Assembly: GCF_017811175.1 (NCBI RefSeq)
Contig: NZ_JACWIJ010000002.1
Location: 806,001 to 870,000, forward strand
Direction: 5' to 3'
Source: Melaminivora jejuensis
GTDB lineage: Bacteria > Pseudomonadota > Gammaproteobacteria > Burkholderiales > Burkholderiaceae_C
DNA: 64,000 nt
The number at the start of each line of letters is the position of its first letter. Position 1 is the first letter of the stretch. A program made the position numbers and the translations under genes. Below, piece after piece: positions 43,275 to 53,183 of this stretch. The notes under the pieces were generated by a model. The model did no database searches. It was not told where the DNA came from and saw nothing but the letters and a program-made list of their open reading frames with translations.

Positions 43275-44653
43275 GCATTGGTATCTACACATCTCCCGTA
43301 ACGCGCCGATAGTCGAGCGTATGTTTCTAATTTCACTACTCTGGAGCCTCGCTTGCGCCGCCGAGCCGAGCGCTTGGTGATGCAACACGCCAACTGTGCC
43401 CCCAGCCTGGCCGCAGGGATGAAGTCGCTGCCCGGCTGCTCCTCGAGCATGGCTGACACGCAGGCCCTGTGGCGCTTTCTGAACAACCCGCGCGTCAAGC
43501 CCGTGGACTTGTCGGGCCCTTTGCTGGCCATGGCCCGCGAAGGCCTCGCGCGGGACTGCAAGGACTATGCGCTGGCGGTGCACGACTGGTCGCGGCTGAA
43601 CTTTCGCACCCACGACAGCAAGCAAGACCGCGTGCGCATGACGCACCAGCTCGATGTGGGCTATGAGCTGCAAAGCACGGTGCTGGTAAGCGACCGCGAC
43701 GGCTCGCCGATCTGCGCTCCAGTGCAGAACCTGCGCACGGCCCAGGGGCTGCTCAGCAGCCGCAGCGATGGCCTGCTGCCGATGAAGCCGCACCTTGATG
43801 AGTTGAGCGATCGCCTCGCCTGGCTGGAGCAGCAAGCGCTGGGCCGCCCGCTGGTGCACGTGGTCGATCGCGAGGCTGATTCGATCGGGCATTTGCGCCA
43901 GTGGAGCGAGCCGGGCCACCTGTGGCTGATCCGGGTCAAGGCCGGTGGCCGGGTGAAGAGGCAAAACAAGGCGTTCAAGCTCAGTGTCGTGGCCGCGCAG
44001 TTGCCCTTTGAGCAGGCGCGCGCGGTGCAACACCAGGGCGGCATGGCGATGCAGTGGAACGCCAGCACGGCGGTGGTGCTCACGCGCCCGGCCAAGCCTG
44101 CGGCGCTTAACGCGCAAGGCAAGCGTGTGGCTGGCGTCAAAGGCGTGCCGCTGCACGCGCGGCTGGTGCTCAGCCAGGTGCGCGATGACGCGGGCAACGT
44201 GCTGGCCCAGTGGTACCTGCTGAGCAACGTGCCAGAGACCGTGAGCGCTGCAACGCTGGCGCTGTGGTACTACTGGCGCTGGCGCATCGAGTCGTACTTC
44301 AAGCTGCTCAAGCAAGCAGGCCAGCAAGTGGAGCACTGGGAGCAAGAAAGCGGCCAGGCGATCTTCAAACGTCTGCTCATTGCCTCGCAGGCCTGCGCGC
44401 TGGCATGGCGCCTGATGCGCGCACAGGGCGAGTCGGCCCAATGCACGCGCGCCTTTCTCACGCGCCTGGCGGCACGCCAGATGAAGCGCGCCAGGCCGGC
44501 GACCGCCAGCGCACTGCTGGCGGGCATGTACATACTGTTTGCGATCAATGAGGCCCTGGAGCATTACTCACCCGAGGAGATTGCGCAGTTCGCTCGCCAG
44601 GCTCGCGGCATGGGGGGCGCGATAGCGAACTGAAGATGTGTAGATACCAATGC
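43275..44653 (+). mobile_element. IS4-family insertion sequence
   Basis: About 1.38 kb, bounded by 20-bp perfect inverted repeats: GCATTGGTATCTACACATCT at 43275-43294 and its complement at 44634-44653. It holds one transposase gene. I could not find a target-site duplication; flanks are CTCCCCTGAA and CCAAAAGGGG. A weaker outward extension of the repeats (CCTCC on both sides) leaves the exact ends open. It lies directly beside the tnpB element. Confidence 0.8.
43353..44633 (+). CDS. IS4-family transposase
   Basis: DDE transposase of about 426 residues. The first Asp is in VHDWSRLNF, the second in LVHVVDREADSIGHL, and the C-terminal YREK motif is complete (YYWRWRIESYFKLLK, with Tyr, Arg, Glu and Lys at the expected spacing). 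The N-terminus resembles the IS4 DNA-binding region (SMADTQALWRFLNNPRV) but no ATG exists upstream; the frame can start only at TTG 43353 or at another weak codon, so the N-terminus may be slightly truncated. It lies within the inverted repeats of the element. Confidence 0.85.
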   Translation: MRRRAERLVMQHANCAPSLAAGMKSLPGCSSSMADTQALWRFLNNPRVKPVDLSGPLLAMAREGLARDCKDYALAVHDWSRLNFRTHDSKQDRVRMTHQLDVGYELQSTVLVSDRDGSPICAPVQNLRTAQGLLSSRSDGLLPMKPHLDELSDRLAWLEQQALGRPLVHVVDREADSIGHLRQWSEPGHLWLIRVKAGGRVKRQNKAFKLSVVAAQLPFEQARAVQHQGGMAMQWNASTAVVLTRPAKPAALNAQGKRVAGVKGVPLHARLVLSQVRDDAGNVLAQWYLLSNVPETVSAATLALWYYWRWRIESYFKLLKQAGQQVEHWEQESGQAIFKRLLIASQACALAWRLMRAQGESAQCTRAFLTRLAARQMKRARPATASALLAGMYILFAINEALEHYSPEEIAQFARQARGMGGAIAN

Positions 44654-44683
44654 CCAAAAGGGGGAGGCTTCGCGGGAATTCAG

Positions 44684-46534
44684 GTGAAGCGGGGTGTCGC
44701 CCTGGTGCTGGCCTGCCTGGGCCTGCTGCTGCTGGCAGGGGCGCCGCTGTGGCCGCAGCTGGCGCTGTTCGATGGCGGGCAGCGCCTGGACAGCGCCTTG
44801 GCCGCGCGGGCCGACGCTGGCGGGATGGCCACGCCCGATTGGCAGCCGGTGGCGCTGCCGCACACCTGGCCGGCCCGGCTGGGGGCTGCCCAATACCGCT
44901 ACCGCCTGCACCTGGAGCTGGCGCAGGCGCCGCGCGAGCCGCTGTACCTGTTCCTGCCGCTGCTCAGCCAGAGCGCGGTCGTGGCGCTCAACGGCGCCGA
45001 GCTGGCCGACACCGGCAACCGCACCCTGCCCACGGGCATCATCTCGGGCGTGACGGCGCTGGTGCGCCTGCCGGCGGATCGGCTGGTGCCGGGGCGCAAC
45101 ACGCTGGAGCTGCAGGTGGCCGCAGCCGGCGTGATCCGGGGCCATCTGGCCGCGCCGCTGGTGGGCAGCGCCGAGGTGCTGGCGCCGCACTACCGGCTGA
45201 ACCTGTTCCTGCTGGAGCACCTGCGCCTGATGGTGCTGGCCGGCCAGCTGCTGCTGGTGGTGGCGCTGCTGGTGCTGTGGCGGCAGCGCAGCGCCGAGCC
45301 GCTGTTTGGCTGGCTGCTGCTCATGCAGGTGCTCAGCCTGCCGCTGTACGTGGGCCTGCGCGCCGACCTGCCGGGCGTGCAGCAGGCGCTGCCCTACGTG
45401 CTGATGGCCAGCTCCGCGTCGGCCTTCATCCTGCCCATCATCGCCCTGCTGGTGAGCGGCCTGCCGGTGCCGCGCGCTCTGCAGGCCTGCGTGCCGCTGG
45501 TGCCGGCCCTGGGCCTGGCGCTGGCGCTGCTGACGCCGCTGGCGGCGCGCCAGGTCATGCTGGGGCTGAACGTGCCGGCGGCGCTGCTGGCGATCTGGGC
45601 GGCGGTGCTGATCGCCGCGCGGGGGGCGCTGCGCGGCGCGCAGGAAGCGCGGCTGCTGCTTGTGCCCATGCTGCTGTTCGCGCTGGCCCTGCTGCACGAC
45701 GTGGCGCTGGTGGCCGGCTGGGTGGATGGCGCCATCTTGCTGGGCGCCTACTGCCGCATGGTGCTGCTGATCGCCATCGCGGCCATCCTGATGCGCCGCC
45801 TGGGCCTGAGCCTGATGCGCCTGGACGGCGCCAATGCCCGCCTGCGCCAGACGCTGGCGCAGCGCGAGGCGCAGTTGGCGCTCCTGCACGCGGAGGAGCG
45901 GCGCGAGGCCGCCGAGCGCGTGCGCAGCCAGGAGCGCCAGCGCCTGACGGTGGATCTGCACGACGGCGTAAGCGGCCAGCTGGCCTCCATCCTGGCGCTG
46001 GCCGAGCGCGCCGGCGTGCCGGCCATCGAGCGCAGCGCCCGCGAGGCGCTGGACGACCTGCGCGCCGTGATCCACTCGCTGGACATCGGCGACCGCGAGC
46101 TGGCCGTGGCGCTGGCCGGCCTGCGCGAGCGCAGCGCGCGCCAGCTCAAGCGTCTGGGCGTGCAGCTGGACTGGGCCATGGCGCAGTTGCCGGAGATCTC
46201 GGGCGTCACGCCCACGCACGCGCTCAATGTGCTGCGCATCGTCCAGGAGGCGCTGACCAACGCCGTGCGCCACGGCCCGGCCACGCGCATCGCGGTGCGC
46301 GGCCAGGCGCACGGCGCTGCACAGGCGGCCATCGTGGTGGAAAACGACGGCGCTGCCCCGGCAGCCGCAGCGCCTGCCATGCCTGGCGGCGGCGCGGGGC
46401 TGGAGAACATGCGCCGGCGCGCGCAGACACTGGGCGCCACGGTCTGCCTGCAGGCGCTGCCGGGGGGCGGCGCGCGCCTGGTGCTGCTGCTGCCGCTGCA
46501 ACTGCCGGGCGATGAGCCGACTCCCCGTGGATGA
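44684..46534 (+). CDS. Histidine kinase with 7TMR-DISM-type sensor, NarL-type partner
   Basis: Sensor kinase of 616 residues. A signal/anchor (RGVALVLACLGLLLLAGAPL) leads to a periplasmic beta-rich domain of 7TMR-DISM extracellular type 2, then about seven membrane helices, a coiled-coil (ARLRQTLAQREAQLALLHAE), a HisKA_3 box with phospho-His in QRLTVDLHDGVSGQLASIL, and an ATPase domain (LRIVQEALTNAVRHG, GGAGLENMRRRAQTLGA). HisKA_3 kinases pair with NarL-type regulators, such as the one 2.7 kb upstream. GTG 44684 is used because the ATG at 44636 lies inside the insertion sequence end. Its original promoter or leader was probably displaced by the two insertions. Confidence 0.85.
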   Translation: MKRGVALVLACLGLLLLAGAPLWPQLALFDGGQRLDSALAARADAGGMATPDWQPVALPHTWPARLGAAQYRYRLHLELAQAPREPLYLFLPLLSQSAVVALNGAELADTGNRTLPTGIISGVTALVRLPADRLVPGRNTLELQVAAAGVIRGHLAAPLVGSAEVLAPHYRLNLFLLEHLRLMVLAGQLLLVVALLVLWRQRSAEPLFGWLLLMQVLSLPLYVGLRADLPGVQQALPYVLMASSASAFILPIIALLVSGLPVPRALQACVPLVPALGLALALLTPLAARQVMLGLNVPAALLAIWAAVLIAARGALRGAQEARLLLVPMLLFALALLHDVALVAGWVDGAILLGAYCRMVLLIAIAAILMRRLGLSLMRLDGANARLRQTLAQREAQLALLHAEERREAAERVRSQERQRLTVDLHDGVSGQLASILALAERAGVPAIERSAREALDDLRAVIHSLDIGDRELAVALAGLRERSARQLKRLGVQLDWAMAQLPEISGVTPTHALNVLRIVQEALTNAVRHGPATRIAVRGQAHGAAQAAIVVENDGAAPAAAAPAMPGGGAGLENMRRRAQTLGATVCLQALPGGGARLVLLLPLQLPGDEPTPRG

Positions 46535-46536
46535 TA

Positions 46537-46636
46537 CAAAAAAGATAGCTGGCAGCGCTTGTCAGTCAAAGGTTTCAGGTAGAAAACTATCTGAAACCTT
46601 TTTCCAGCAAGCGGTGTCAGCTATATTTTTAATAGT
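46537..46636. repeat. Dispersed repeat copies 11a and 11b as an inverted pair
   Basis: A plus copy (AAGATAGCTGGCAGCGCTTG, then TCAGTCAAAGGTTTCAGG) is followed head to head by a minus copy (CTGAAACCTTTTTCCAGC, then AAGCGGTGTCAGCTATA). The inner ends form a 15-bp stem with one mismatch (46568-46582 with 46587-46601) around an AAAA loop. It fills the convergent gap between the kinase and tolA and is a good candidate two-way terminator. Confidence 0.8.
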
Positions 46637-46678
46637 CCGGCTGCCGGTCAGCACGCTCCCGGGCGGGCGCTTGCCGGC

Positions 46679-47837
46679 TCAGTCCTTGGGCCGGAAGCCG
46701 ATGACCAGCGAGGGCGGCACGCGCCCGTCGGTGTCGCGCGGCAGGGTTTCCGTCTTGTGCAGGGCGCGCACCACGGCCTCGTCCCAGGCCGGGTTGCCGC
46801 TGGACTTCATGACGCGCACGCTGGTGATGGTGCCGTCGGGCGCGGCGCGCACCTCGACCTCGGCGCGCGGGTTGCCGGCCACGGTGTCGGGATAGACGAT
46901 GTTGGGCCGCACCTTGGCCGCCACCTTGCCGCCATAGCCGGCAGAAATGCCGCTGCCGCCGGCACCGGCCGTGGCACTGCCCGGGCCGCTGCTGCGCTGG
47001 GCGCTGCCGCTGGCGGACTCGCCCCCGGTCGCGCCCGCCAGGCCGGCGATGCGGCGCAGTTGTTCGCGGCGCAGCTCCTCGGCGCGCTTTTCCTCGGCTT
47101 CGGCGCGGCGCTTGTCCTCGGCGGCTTTTTTCTTCTGCTCCTCGGCACGGGCCTGTTTTTCACGCTCGGCCTTTTCGCGTTCGGCCTTTTCGCGTTCGGC
47201 CTTCTGGCGCTCGGCTTTGTCTTTTTCCGCCTTCTCGCGCTGGGCCTTTTCCCTCTCCGCCTTTTCTGCCTTGTCCTTCTCGGCCTTTTCCCGCTGGGCC
47301 TTCTCGCGCTCGGCCTTTTGCTCGGCCAGGCGTTCCTTCTTCTCCTGCTCCAGGCGTTCGCGGCGCTCCTCTTCCCTGCGCTCGCGTTCGCGCTTTTCAC
47401 GCTCCAGCTGCTGCTGACGCTTTTTTTCTTCTTCCAGGCGCTTTTTCTCGCGCTCCAGGGCAATGTCGGCCTCGCGCGTGTCGGCCACGGCGGCCTTGGC
47501 CGGGGGGGAGGGGGCGGCGGTGGCGCGGGCGCTGGCCGGGGGCCGGGGCGGGCGGTGGTGGGGGAGCGGGTGGCGGTGGCGGCGCCGGCAGGGGCGGCGG
47601 TGGCACGGCCCGGGGCGCGGCCTGCTGCGGCTGGGCCGACCACAGCTCGGCCTGTACGGCGGGCGCATCGTCGCTGGCCTTCCAGCGCACGCCCCAGGTC
47701 AGCGCGCCGATCAGCGCCAGGTGCGCCAGCACGGCCAGCGAGACGGCGCGCGTGCGCCCGGGCGGGCGCGGCGGCGCGAACTGGTCGCGGTCGGCCAGGG
47801 CCGGCTGCTGGGGCTGTCTATCCTCGGGGCCGCGCAC
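46679..47837 (-). pseudogene. tolA: TolA envelope protein, frameshifted in this sequence
   Basis: Links TolQ/TolR to the outer membrane during envelope constriction. The N-terminal anchor (TRAVSLAVLAHLALIGALTW) and Pro-rich start are in one frame. The rest of the protein is in another: the long charged coiled coil (repeats such as EREKAQREKAEKDKAEK) and the C-terminal TonB-like domain (IVYPDTVAGNPRAEVEVRAA, ALHKTETLPRDTDG). The frames change in the C-rich stretch 47500-47570. Two added C bases, in the five-C and seven-C runs, give a smooth Pro-rich linker ([20 protein letters not shown]). Total about 385 residues. A sequencing artefact is the best explanation. It lies 5 nt after tolR. Confidence 0.82.
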
Positions 47838-47842
47838 GCTCG

Positions 47843-48265
47843 TCAGCCACCACTCTTGACGGCCAGGGCCACGCGCGCCACGCCGGCGCGCTGCAGCGCG
47901 GCCATGGCCTGCATCACGGCGTCATAGGGCACGGCCTTGTCGGCGCTGATCAGCACCGGCGTGTCCTCGGGCTGATCCTTGAGCCACTCGCGCGCCGTGC
48001 TGCCCAGGTTTTGCAGGGCGACCGGGCGCTCGTTGCCGTCGGTCTTGAAGCGGATGCCGCCATCCCTGTCCACGAACACGTCGGCGCGCGTCCTGGGCAC
48101 CTTGGCGCCCTTGCCCACCGAGGGCACGTTGACCGAGCTGGGCGTGAGCATGGGCGCCGTGACCATGAAGATGATGAGCAGCACCAGCATCACGTCGATG
48201 AAGGGCACCATGTTGATCTCGTTCATGGAGCGGCGGCGGCTGCCGCGCGATGCGGTGGCGGGCAT
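47843..48265 (-). CDS. tolR: Tol-Pal system protein TolR
   Basis: Inner-membrane protein of 140 residues, partner of TolQ in the Tol motor. A short cytoplasmic N-terminus (SRGSRRRSMNEINMVP) precedes the single helix with the essential Asp (FIDVMLVLLIIFMVTAPML), and the periplasmic domain includes PVLISADKAVPYDAVMQAMA. Start 48265 keeps the full N-terminus. Order tolQ-tolR-tolA. The TolA partner distinguishes it from ExbD. Confidence 0.92.
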   Translation of the reverse strand: MPATASRGSRRRSMNEINMVPFIDVMLVLLIIFMVTAPMLTPSSVNVPSVGKGAKVPRTRADVFVDRDGGIRFKTDGNERPVALQNLGSTAREWLKDQPEDTPVLISADKAVPYDAVMQAMAALQRAGVARVALAVKSGG

Positions 48266-48302
48266 GGGCGCTGTTCCTGTATGTCTCTGGCGGTGCGGGT
48301 TG

Positions 48303-49033
<731 letters not shown>

Positions 49034-49037
<4 letters not shown>

Positions 49038-49507
49038 GGTGCGTTGGTAGTCTGGGGCGGTCGGGGCAGGCGTTGCAGTACGGCAGGCGGGATGCGTGCC
49101 GGGCGCAGTGTGGCGGCGTCCACCCAGCCGATGCGGATGGCGCCCTCGCACAGCAGCGGCCCGTGATTGCAGGCGGGTGAAGCAGTGTCCGGTGCGGGCC
49201 GTGCGCCCTTGGCAAAGGCCTGTTGGGCGATTGTCAGGGACGCCCGGCCAGCTTCCAGGAGCTGCGCCGTAACAACCAGTTCATCGTCCAGCCGGGCCGG
49301 GGCGGCGTAGCGCACGCGCGCCTCGCTTACGACGAACATGCCGCCTTCGAGTTCCCGCAGCTCCCGCTGCGCCAGGCCCAGGGCGCGCAGCCATTCGGTG
49401 CGCGCGCGCTCGAAGAATTTCAGGTAGTTGGCGTAGAACACGATGCCGCCGGCATCCGTGTCCTCCCAATAGACGCGCACCGGCCAGTGGAAGATGTCTG
49501 CCTGCAT
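49034..49507 (-). CDS. ybgC: Tol-Pal-associated acyl-CoA thioesterase YbgC
   Basis: Hot-dog-fold thioesterase of 157 residues. The catalytic signature VYWEDTDAGGIVFYANYLKF, with the active Asp, is complete, and ERARTEWLRALG follows. It stands before tolQ, as in many proteobacteria, and overlaps it by 4 nt. A loop around residues 105-118 (ARPAPDTASPACNHG) is longer than in E. coli YbgC. The physiological substrate is thought to be acyl-ACP or acyl-CoA linked to phospholipid metabolism. Confidence 0.92.
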
Positions 49508-49513
49508 CGTGCG

Positions 49514-50698
49514 TCAGCCGATGAGCGCGCGCAGCCGGGCGACCGATTCCTGCAGCTGCGCCATCGAGTTGGCAGTGGAAAAGCGCACGAAGCGCCCGGT
49601 GTCCGCCGTGCCGAAGTCGCGCCCCGGCGTGATGGCCAGGTGGGCGCGGCGCATCAGCTCGAAGGCGAAGTCCCAGCTGCCGGCAACGCCGAGCTTGTGC
49701 GCCGCCTGCGTGCAGTCGGCCCAGGCATAGAAGGCGCCGTCGGGCATGACGGGCACTGCCAGGCCCAGCTCCTGCAGCGCCGGGATGAAGTAGTCGCGCC
49801 GGGCGCGGAACTCGGCGCGGCGGCGCTCGTACTCGGCGATGCTGCCCGGCTCGAAGCAGGCCAGCGCGGCGTGCTGCGAGATGGTCGAGGCGCAGATGAA
49901 CAGGTTCTGCGCCAGGCGCTCGACCACCGCCACCATGGCGTCCGGCACCACCATCCAGCCCAAGCGCCAGCCGGTCATGTTGAAGTACTTGCTGAAGCTG
50001 TTGATGCTGATGATGTCGTCCCCGATGGCCAGCGCGGACTGCCCGAACGCCTCGTCATAGGACAGGCCCAGGTAGATCTCGTCGATCAGCGTGATGCCGC
50101 CGCGCGCGCGCACCACCTCGTGGATGGAGCGCAACTCATCGGGCGCGATCGAGGTGCCGGTGGGATTGGAGGGCGAGGCGAGCAAGACGCCGCGCGTCTT
50201 TGGCCCCCAGGCGGCCTCGACCTTGGCGGCACTGAGCTGAAAGCGCTCCTTGGCCGTGGTCGGGATCAGCACGGCGCGGCCCTCGGCGGCGCTGACGAAG
50301 TGCCGGTTGCACGGATAGCTGGGGTCGGGCATCAGGACTTCGTCGCCCGCCTCGATCAGCGCCAGGCAGGCCAGCTGCAGCGCTGCCGACGCGCCGGCAG
50401 TGACCACGATGCGCCGCGCCGGCACATCCAGGCCGAAGCGCTCGGCATACCAGCCGCTGATGCGCTCGCGCAGGGCGTCCAGGCCCAGGGCGTTGGTGTA
50501 TTGCGTCTGGCCGGCACGCATGGCGCGCTCGGCGGCCTCGGCCACGGCGGGCGGCGCGGTGAAGTCCGGCTCGCCGATGTTCAGGAAGATCATCGGCTCG
50601 CGCGAACCGGCCACCGCGCGCGCCAGCTGTTGCGCCTCCTTGGCCACTTCCATGACATAGAACGGTTCGATGCGCTCGGCGCGGGTGGAAAATTTCAT
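49514..50698 (-). CDS. PLP-dependent class I/II aminotransferase
   Basis: Fold-type I aminotransferase (394 residues). The Schiff-base Lys is in INSFSKYFNMTGWRLGWMVV. Other family parts are NIGEPDFTAPPAV, VTAGASAALQLACLA, SPSNPTGTSIAP and the carboxylate-binding Arg in TGRFVRFSTANS. It belongs to the aspartate/alanine-type group, but the precise amino acid is not deducible. Start 50698 (MKFSTRAERIEPFYVMEV) removes a non-conserved extension. It is in the ribB-tolA operon, 6 nt before ybgC; the grouping with Tol genes has no obvious metabolic reason. Confidence 0.87.
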   Translation of the reverse strand: MKFSTRAERIEPFYVMEVAKEAQQLARAVAGSREPMIFLNIGEPDFTAPPAVAEAAERAMRAGQTQYTNALGLDALRERISGWYAERFGLDVPARRIVVTAGASAALQLACLALIEAGDEVLMPDPSYPCNRHFVSAAEGRAVLIPTTAKERFQLSAAKVEAAWGPKTRGVLLASPSNPTGTSIAPDELRSIHEVVRARGGITLIDEIYLGLSYDEAFGQSALAIGDDIISINSFSKYFNMTGWRLGWMVVPDAMVAVVERLAQNLFICASTISQHAALACFEPGSIAEYERRRAEFRARRDYFIPALQELGLAVPVMPDGAFYAWADCTQAAHKLGVAGSWDFAFELMRRAHLAITPGRDFGTADTGRFVRFSTANSMAQLQESVARLRALIG

Positions 50699-50765
50699 GG
50701 GCCTGCTGCGTGTCTGCGCGCCTCGCCCGGGGTCGGGCAGGGCACGCGAAAGAGAAAAAACCGGC

Positions 50766-51344
50766 TCAGTCCTGCGGATGCTGGGAGCCCTGCGGCGGTG
50801 CGGGCGCTGCCCCCCGATCGGCTGCCACCTCGGCCGCACGCAGTTGCGGCGCCAGGTTGCCCAGGGCGCCGTTGACCCACTTGTGCCCGTCGGTGCCGCC
50901 GAATTCCTTGGCCAGTTCGATGCACTCGTTGATGACCACGCGCCAGGGCACGTCCAGGCAGTGCTGGAATTCGTAGGCGCCGATCCACATCACGGCGTGC
51001 TCGATGGGCGAGACCTCGGCCAGCTTGCGATCCAGGTGCGGCTCGATCAGCGCGTCCAGCTGCGCCGCGCCCTCGATGCAGCCATGCACCAGCGCGTCGT
51101 AGTGTGCCGAGTCGGCCTTGTGGAATCCCGACAGGTCGCGCGTGAAGGCGTCGATGGCGGCGGCGTCGTTGCCACCGACCAGATGCTGGTACAGCGCCTG
51201 CAGGGCGAATTCGCGCGCCCGGCTGCGGTTGGACTTGGAGCCGGCCTTACGCGCGCCCGTGCTGGTGGTGCCGGTGCGCGCCTGGCGCGGTGGGCGCTTT
51301 TTCGGCGCGAAGGCGCCGCCCTCGGTATCGCCCAGGTCGCTCAT
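50766..51344 (-). CDS. nusB: Transcription antitermination factor NusB
   Basis: Helical RNA-binding protein (192 residues) that, with NusE, promotes rRNA antitermination. The conserved parts are [36 protein letters not shown] and [20 protein letters not shown] then NGALGNLA. The first 40 residues are a basic Lys/Arg/Thr-rich extension absent from E. coli NusB (139 residues), and the C-terminus has a Pro-rich tail. It overlaps ribH by 4 nt; ribH-nusB coupling is widely conserved. Confidence 0.93.
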   Translation of the reverse strand: MSDLGDTEGGAFAPKKRPPRQARTGTTSTGARKAGSKSNRSRAREFALQALYQHLVGGNDAAAIDAFTRDLSGFHKADSAHYDALVHGCIEGAAQLDALIEPHLDRKLAEVSPIEHAVMWIGAYEFQHCLDVPWRVVINECIELAKEFGGTDGHKWVNGALGNLAPQLRAAEVAADRGAAPAPPQGSQHPQD

Positions 51345-51823
51345 GCCAGGCCCCGCAGCAGCTGCGCCATCTCCACGGCCACGCGCGCTGCGTCCACGCC
51401 CTTGTCGCTTTGGCGGGCGATGGCCTGCTCCATGTTTTCCGTGGTCAGGATGGCGTTGGCGATCGGCACGTGGTAGTCCAGGCCGACGCGCGTCACGCCG
51501 GCGCCGGACTCGTTGGCCACCAGCTCGAAGTGGTAGGTCTCGCCGCGGATGATGCAGCCCAGGGCGATCAGTGCGTCGAAGGGCTCCTGGTCATCGTCCT
51601 CGCCGCGCTGGGCGAGTTGCTGCAGCGCCAGCGGCACCTCCAGCGCGCCGGGCACCTGCACCTGCACGATGTCGGCCTCCGACACGCCCAGGCGCGCCAG
51701 CTCGGCGCGGCAGGCGCCGGCCAGGGTGTTGGTGATGCTTTCGTTGAAGCGCGCCTGCACGATGGCGATGCGCAGGCCGCTGCCGTCGAGCTGCGGGGCC
51801 GTGCCTTTTTCTGCGTCAAACAT
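51341..51823 (-). CDS. ribH: 6,7-dimethyl-8-ribityllumazine synthase RibH
   Basis: Penultimate enzyme of riboflavin synthesis (160 residues). It has [20 protein letters not shown] at the start, [15 protein letters not shown], the active-site region [20 protein letters not shown] with the catalytic His, and [14 protein letters not shown] 51823 opens the conserved protein; the longer frame upstream is not conserved. It lies between ribB and nusB. Confidence 0.95.
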   Translation of the reverse strand: MFDAEKGTAPQLDGSGLRIAIVQARFNESITNTLAGACRAELARLGVSEADIVQVQVPGALEVPLALQQLAQRGEDDDQEPFDALIALGCIIRGETYHFELVANESGAGVTRVGLDYHVPIANAILTTENMEQAIARQSDKGVDAARVAVEMAQLLRGLA

Positions 51824-51876
51824 GGCGAAACGATCTTTCTGTGGGTTTCTGTGGATGAAGTGGGCTTCGGGGCCGA

Positions 51877-53028
51877 TCAGGCCGGGCCTTGCTCGGGGGC
51901 GATGAAGCCGGTGATCTCCAGCCCGTGGCCGGCCATGCTGGGCATACGCCGGGGCCGGGCCATGAGCTGCATCCGCGCCACGCCCACTTCGCGCAGGATT
52001 TGCGCGCCCACGCCGTAGGTGCGCAAGTCCATGCGACCGCGCTCGGGCGCCTGGGCCGAGCGGGCGCTGCCCTCGAACTGCGCCAGCAGCTGCTCGGCGC
52101 TTTCGTTGCAGTTGAGCAGCACGGCCACGCCCCGGCCATGCTCTGCGATGTGGCGCAGGCTGGCGTCCAGGCTCCAGGAGTGCATGCTGCGGCCCACCTC
52201 CAGCGCGTCCAGCACCGACAGCGGCTCGTGTACGCGCACTGGCACGCTCTCGCCCGCGTCCCACTGGCCCATGACCAGCGCCAGATGCACGGCCTGGCTG
52301 GGCTCGTCGCGGAAGGCGTGGGCAGTGAATTCGCCACAGGCTGTCCTGAAGGCACGCGTGCTGACCCTCGTGACCAGCGATTCGTTGCGGCTCCTGTACT
52401 CGATCAGGTCGGCGATGGTGCCCACCTTCAGGCCGTGCTCGGCGGCGAACTGTTGCAGGTCGGGCAAGCGCGCCATGGTGCCGTCGTCCTTCATGACCTC
52501 GCAGATCACGGCGGCCGGGCTGCAGCCGGCCATGGCCGCCAGGTCGCAGCCGGCCTCGGTATGCCCGGCGCGCATCAGCACGCCGCCATCGACGGCCTGC
52601 AGCGGAAAGATGTGGCCGGGCTGCACCAGGTCGGCGGCCTGGGCGCCCGGCGCCACGGCAGCGGCCACGGTGCGCGCCCGGTCGGCGGCGGAGATCCCGG
52701 TGGTCACGCCCTCGGCGGCTTCGATGGAGACGGTGAAGGCCGTGCCCATCTTGGTGCCGTTCCTGGCCACCATGGGCGGCAGCTGTAGGCGCTCGCAGCG
52801 CTCGCGCGTGAGCGTCAGGCAGATTAGGCCACGGCCAAAGCGTGCCATGAAGTTGATGGCCTCGGGCGTGACGTGATCGGCAGCCAGCACCAGATCGCCC
52901 TCGTTTTCGCGGTCTTCCTCATCGACCAGGATGACCATGCGGCCAGCGGCCAGCTCGGCCACGATGTCCTGCACGGGCGAGATCGGCACAGGGGTCGGTG
53001 CTGGGGCGGGCGGGGGAGGAGTGTTCAT
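51877..53028 (-). CDS. ribB: 3,4-dihydroxy-2-butanone-4-phosphate synthase with degenerate GTP cyclohydrolase II domain
   Basis: The N-terminal half (about residues 18-215) is a complete DHBP synthase: [68 protein letters not shown]. The C-terminal half aligns with GTP cyclohydrolase II in its frame ([35 protein letters not shown]) but lacks the zinc-binding Cys of true RibA, so this half is probably inactive. Such RibBX-type proteins are known in proteobacteria. A separate ribA is expected elsewhere. It heads the ribB-ribH-nusB operon. No FMN riboswitch is visible upstream. Confidence 0.88.
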   Translation of the reverse strand: MNTPPPPAPAPTPVPISPVQDIVAELAAGRMVILVDEEDRENEGDLVLAADHVTPEAINFMARFGRGLICLTLTRERCERLQLPPMVARNGTKMGTAFTVSIEAAEGVTTGISAADRARTVAAAVAPGAQAADLVQPGHIFPLQAVDGGVLMRAGHTEAGCDLAAMAGCSPAAVICEVMKDDGTMARLPDLQQFAAEHGLKVGTIADLIEYRSRNESLVTRVSTRAFRTACGEFTAHAFRDEPSQAVHLALVMGQWDAGESVPVRVHEPLSVLDALEVGRSMHSWSLDASLRHIAEHGRGVAVLLNCNESAEQLLAQFEGSARSAQAPERGRMDLRTYGVGAQILREVGVARMQLMARPRRMPSMAGHGLEITGFIAPEQGPA

Positions 53029-53183
53029 GCGGCGAAGCTCTCGGAAAAAGGGGGCCGGCGGCGGGGCGTCTTGGGCTCCTGGGGCGCACGGCGGCAGGTT
53101 TTTCCAAAGAACGACGCACTGGCGCGGCCAGGGGGCACGGCAGGGGCGGGGTTATCCCGAAGCGGCGGATTTTAAGCGGCGCA

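Noticed and set aside
43240-44670. Target-site duplication around the IS4-type element
   Set aside because: No direct repeat of 8-13 bp was found at the two ends, so none is claimed.
47070-47480. Short tandem repeats in tolA as a CRISPR or satellite array
   Set aside because: The repeats encode the Lys/Glu/Arg/Ala coiled coil of TolA and have no spacer structure.
52000-53183. FMN riboswitch upstream of ribB
   Set aside because: The 155-nt gap before ribB shows none of the conserved FMN aptamer segments.
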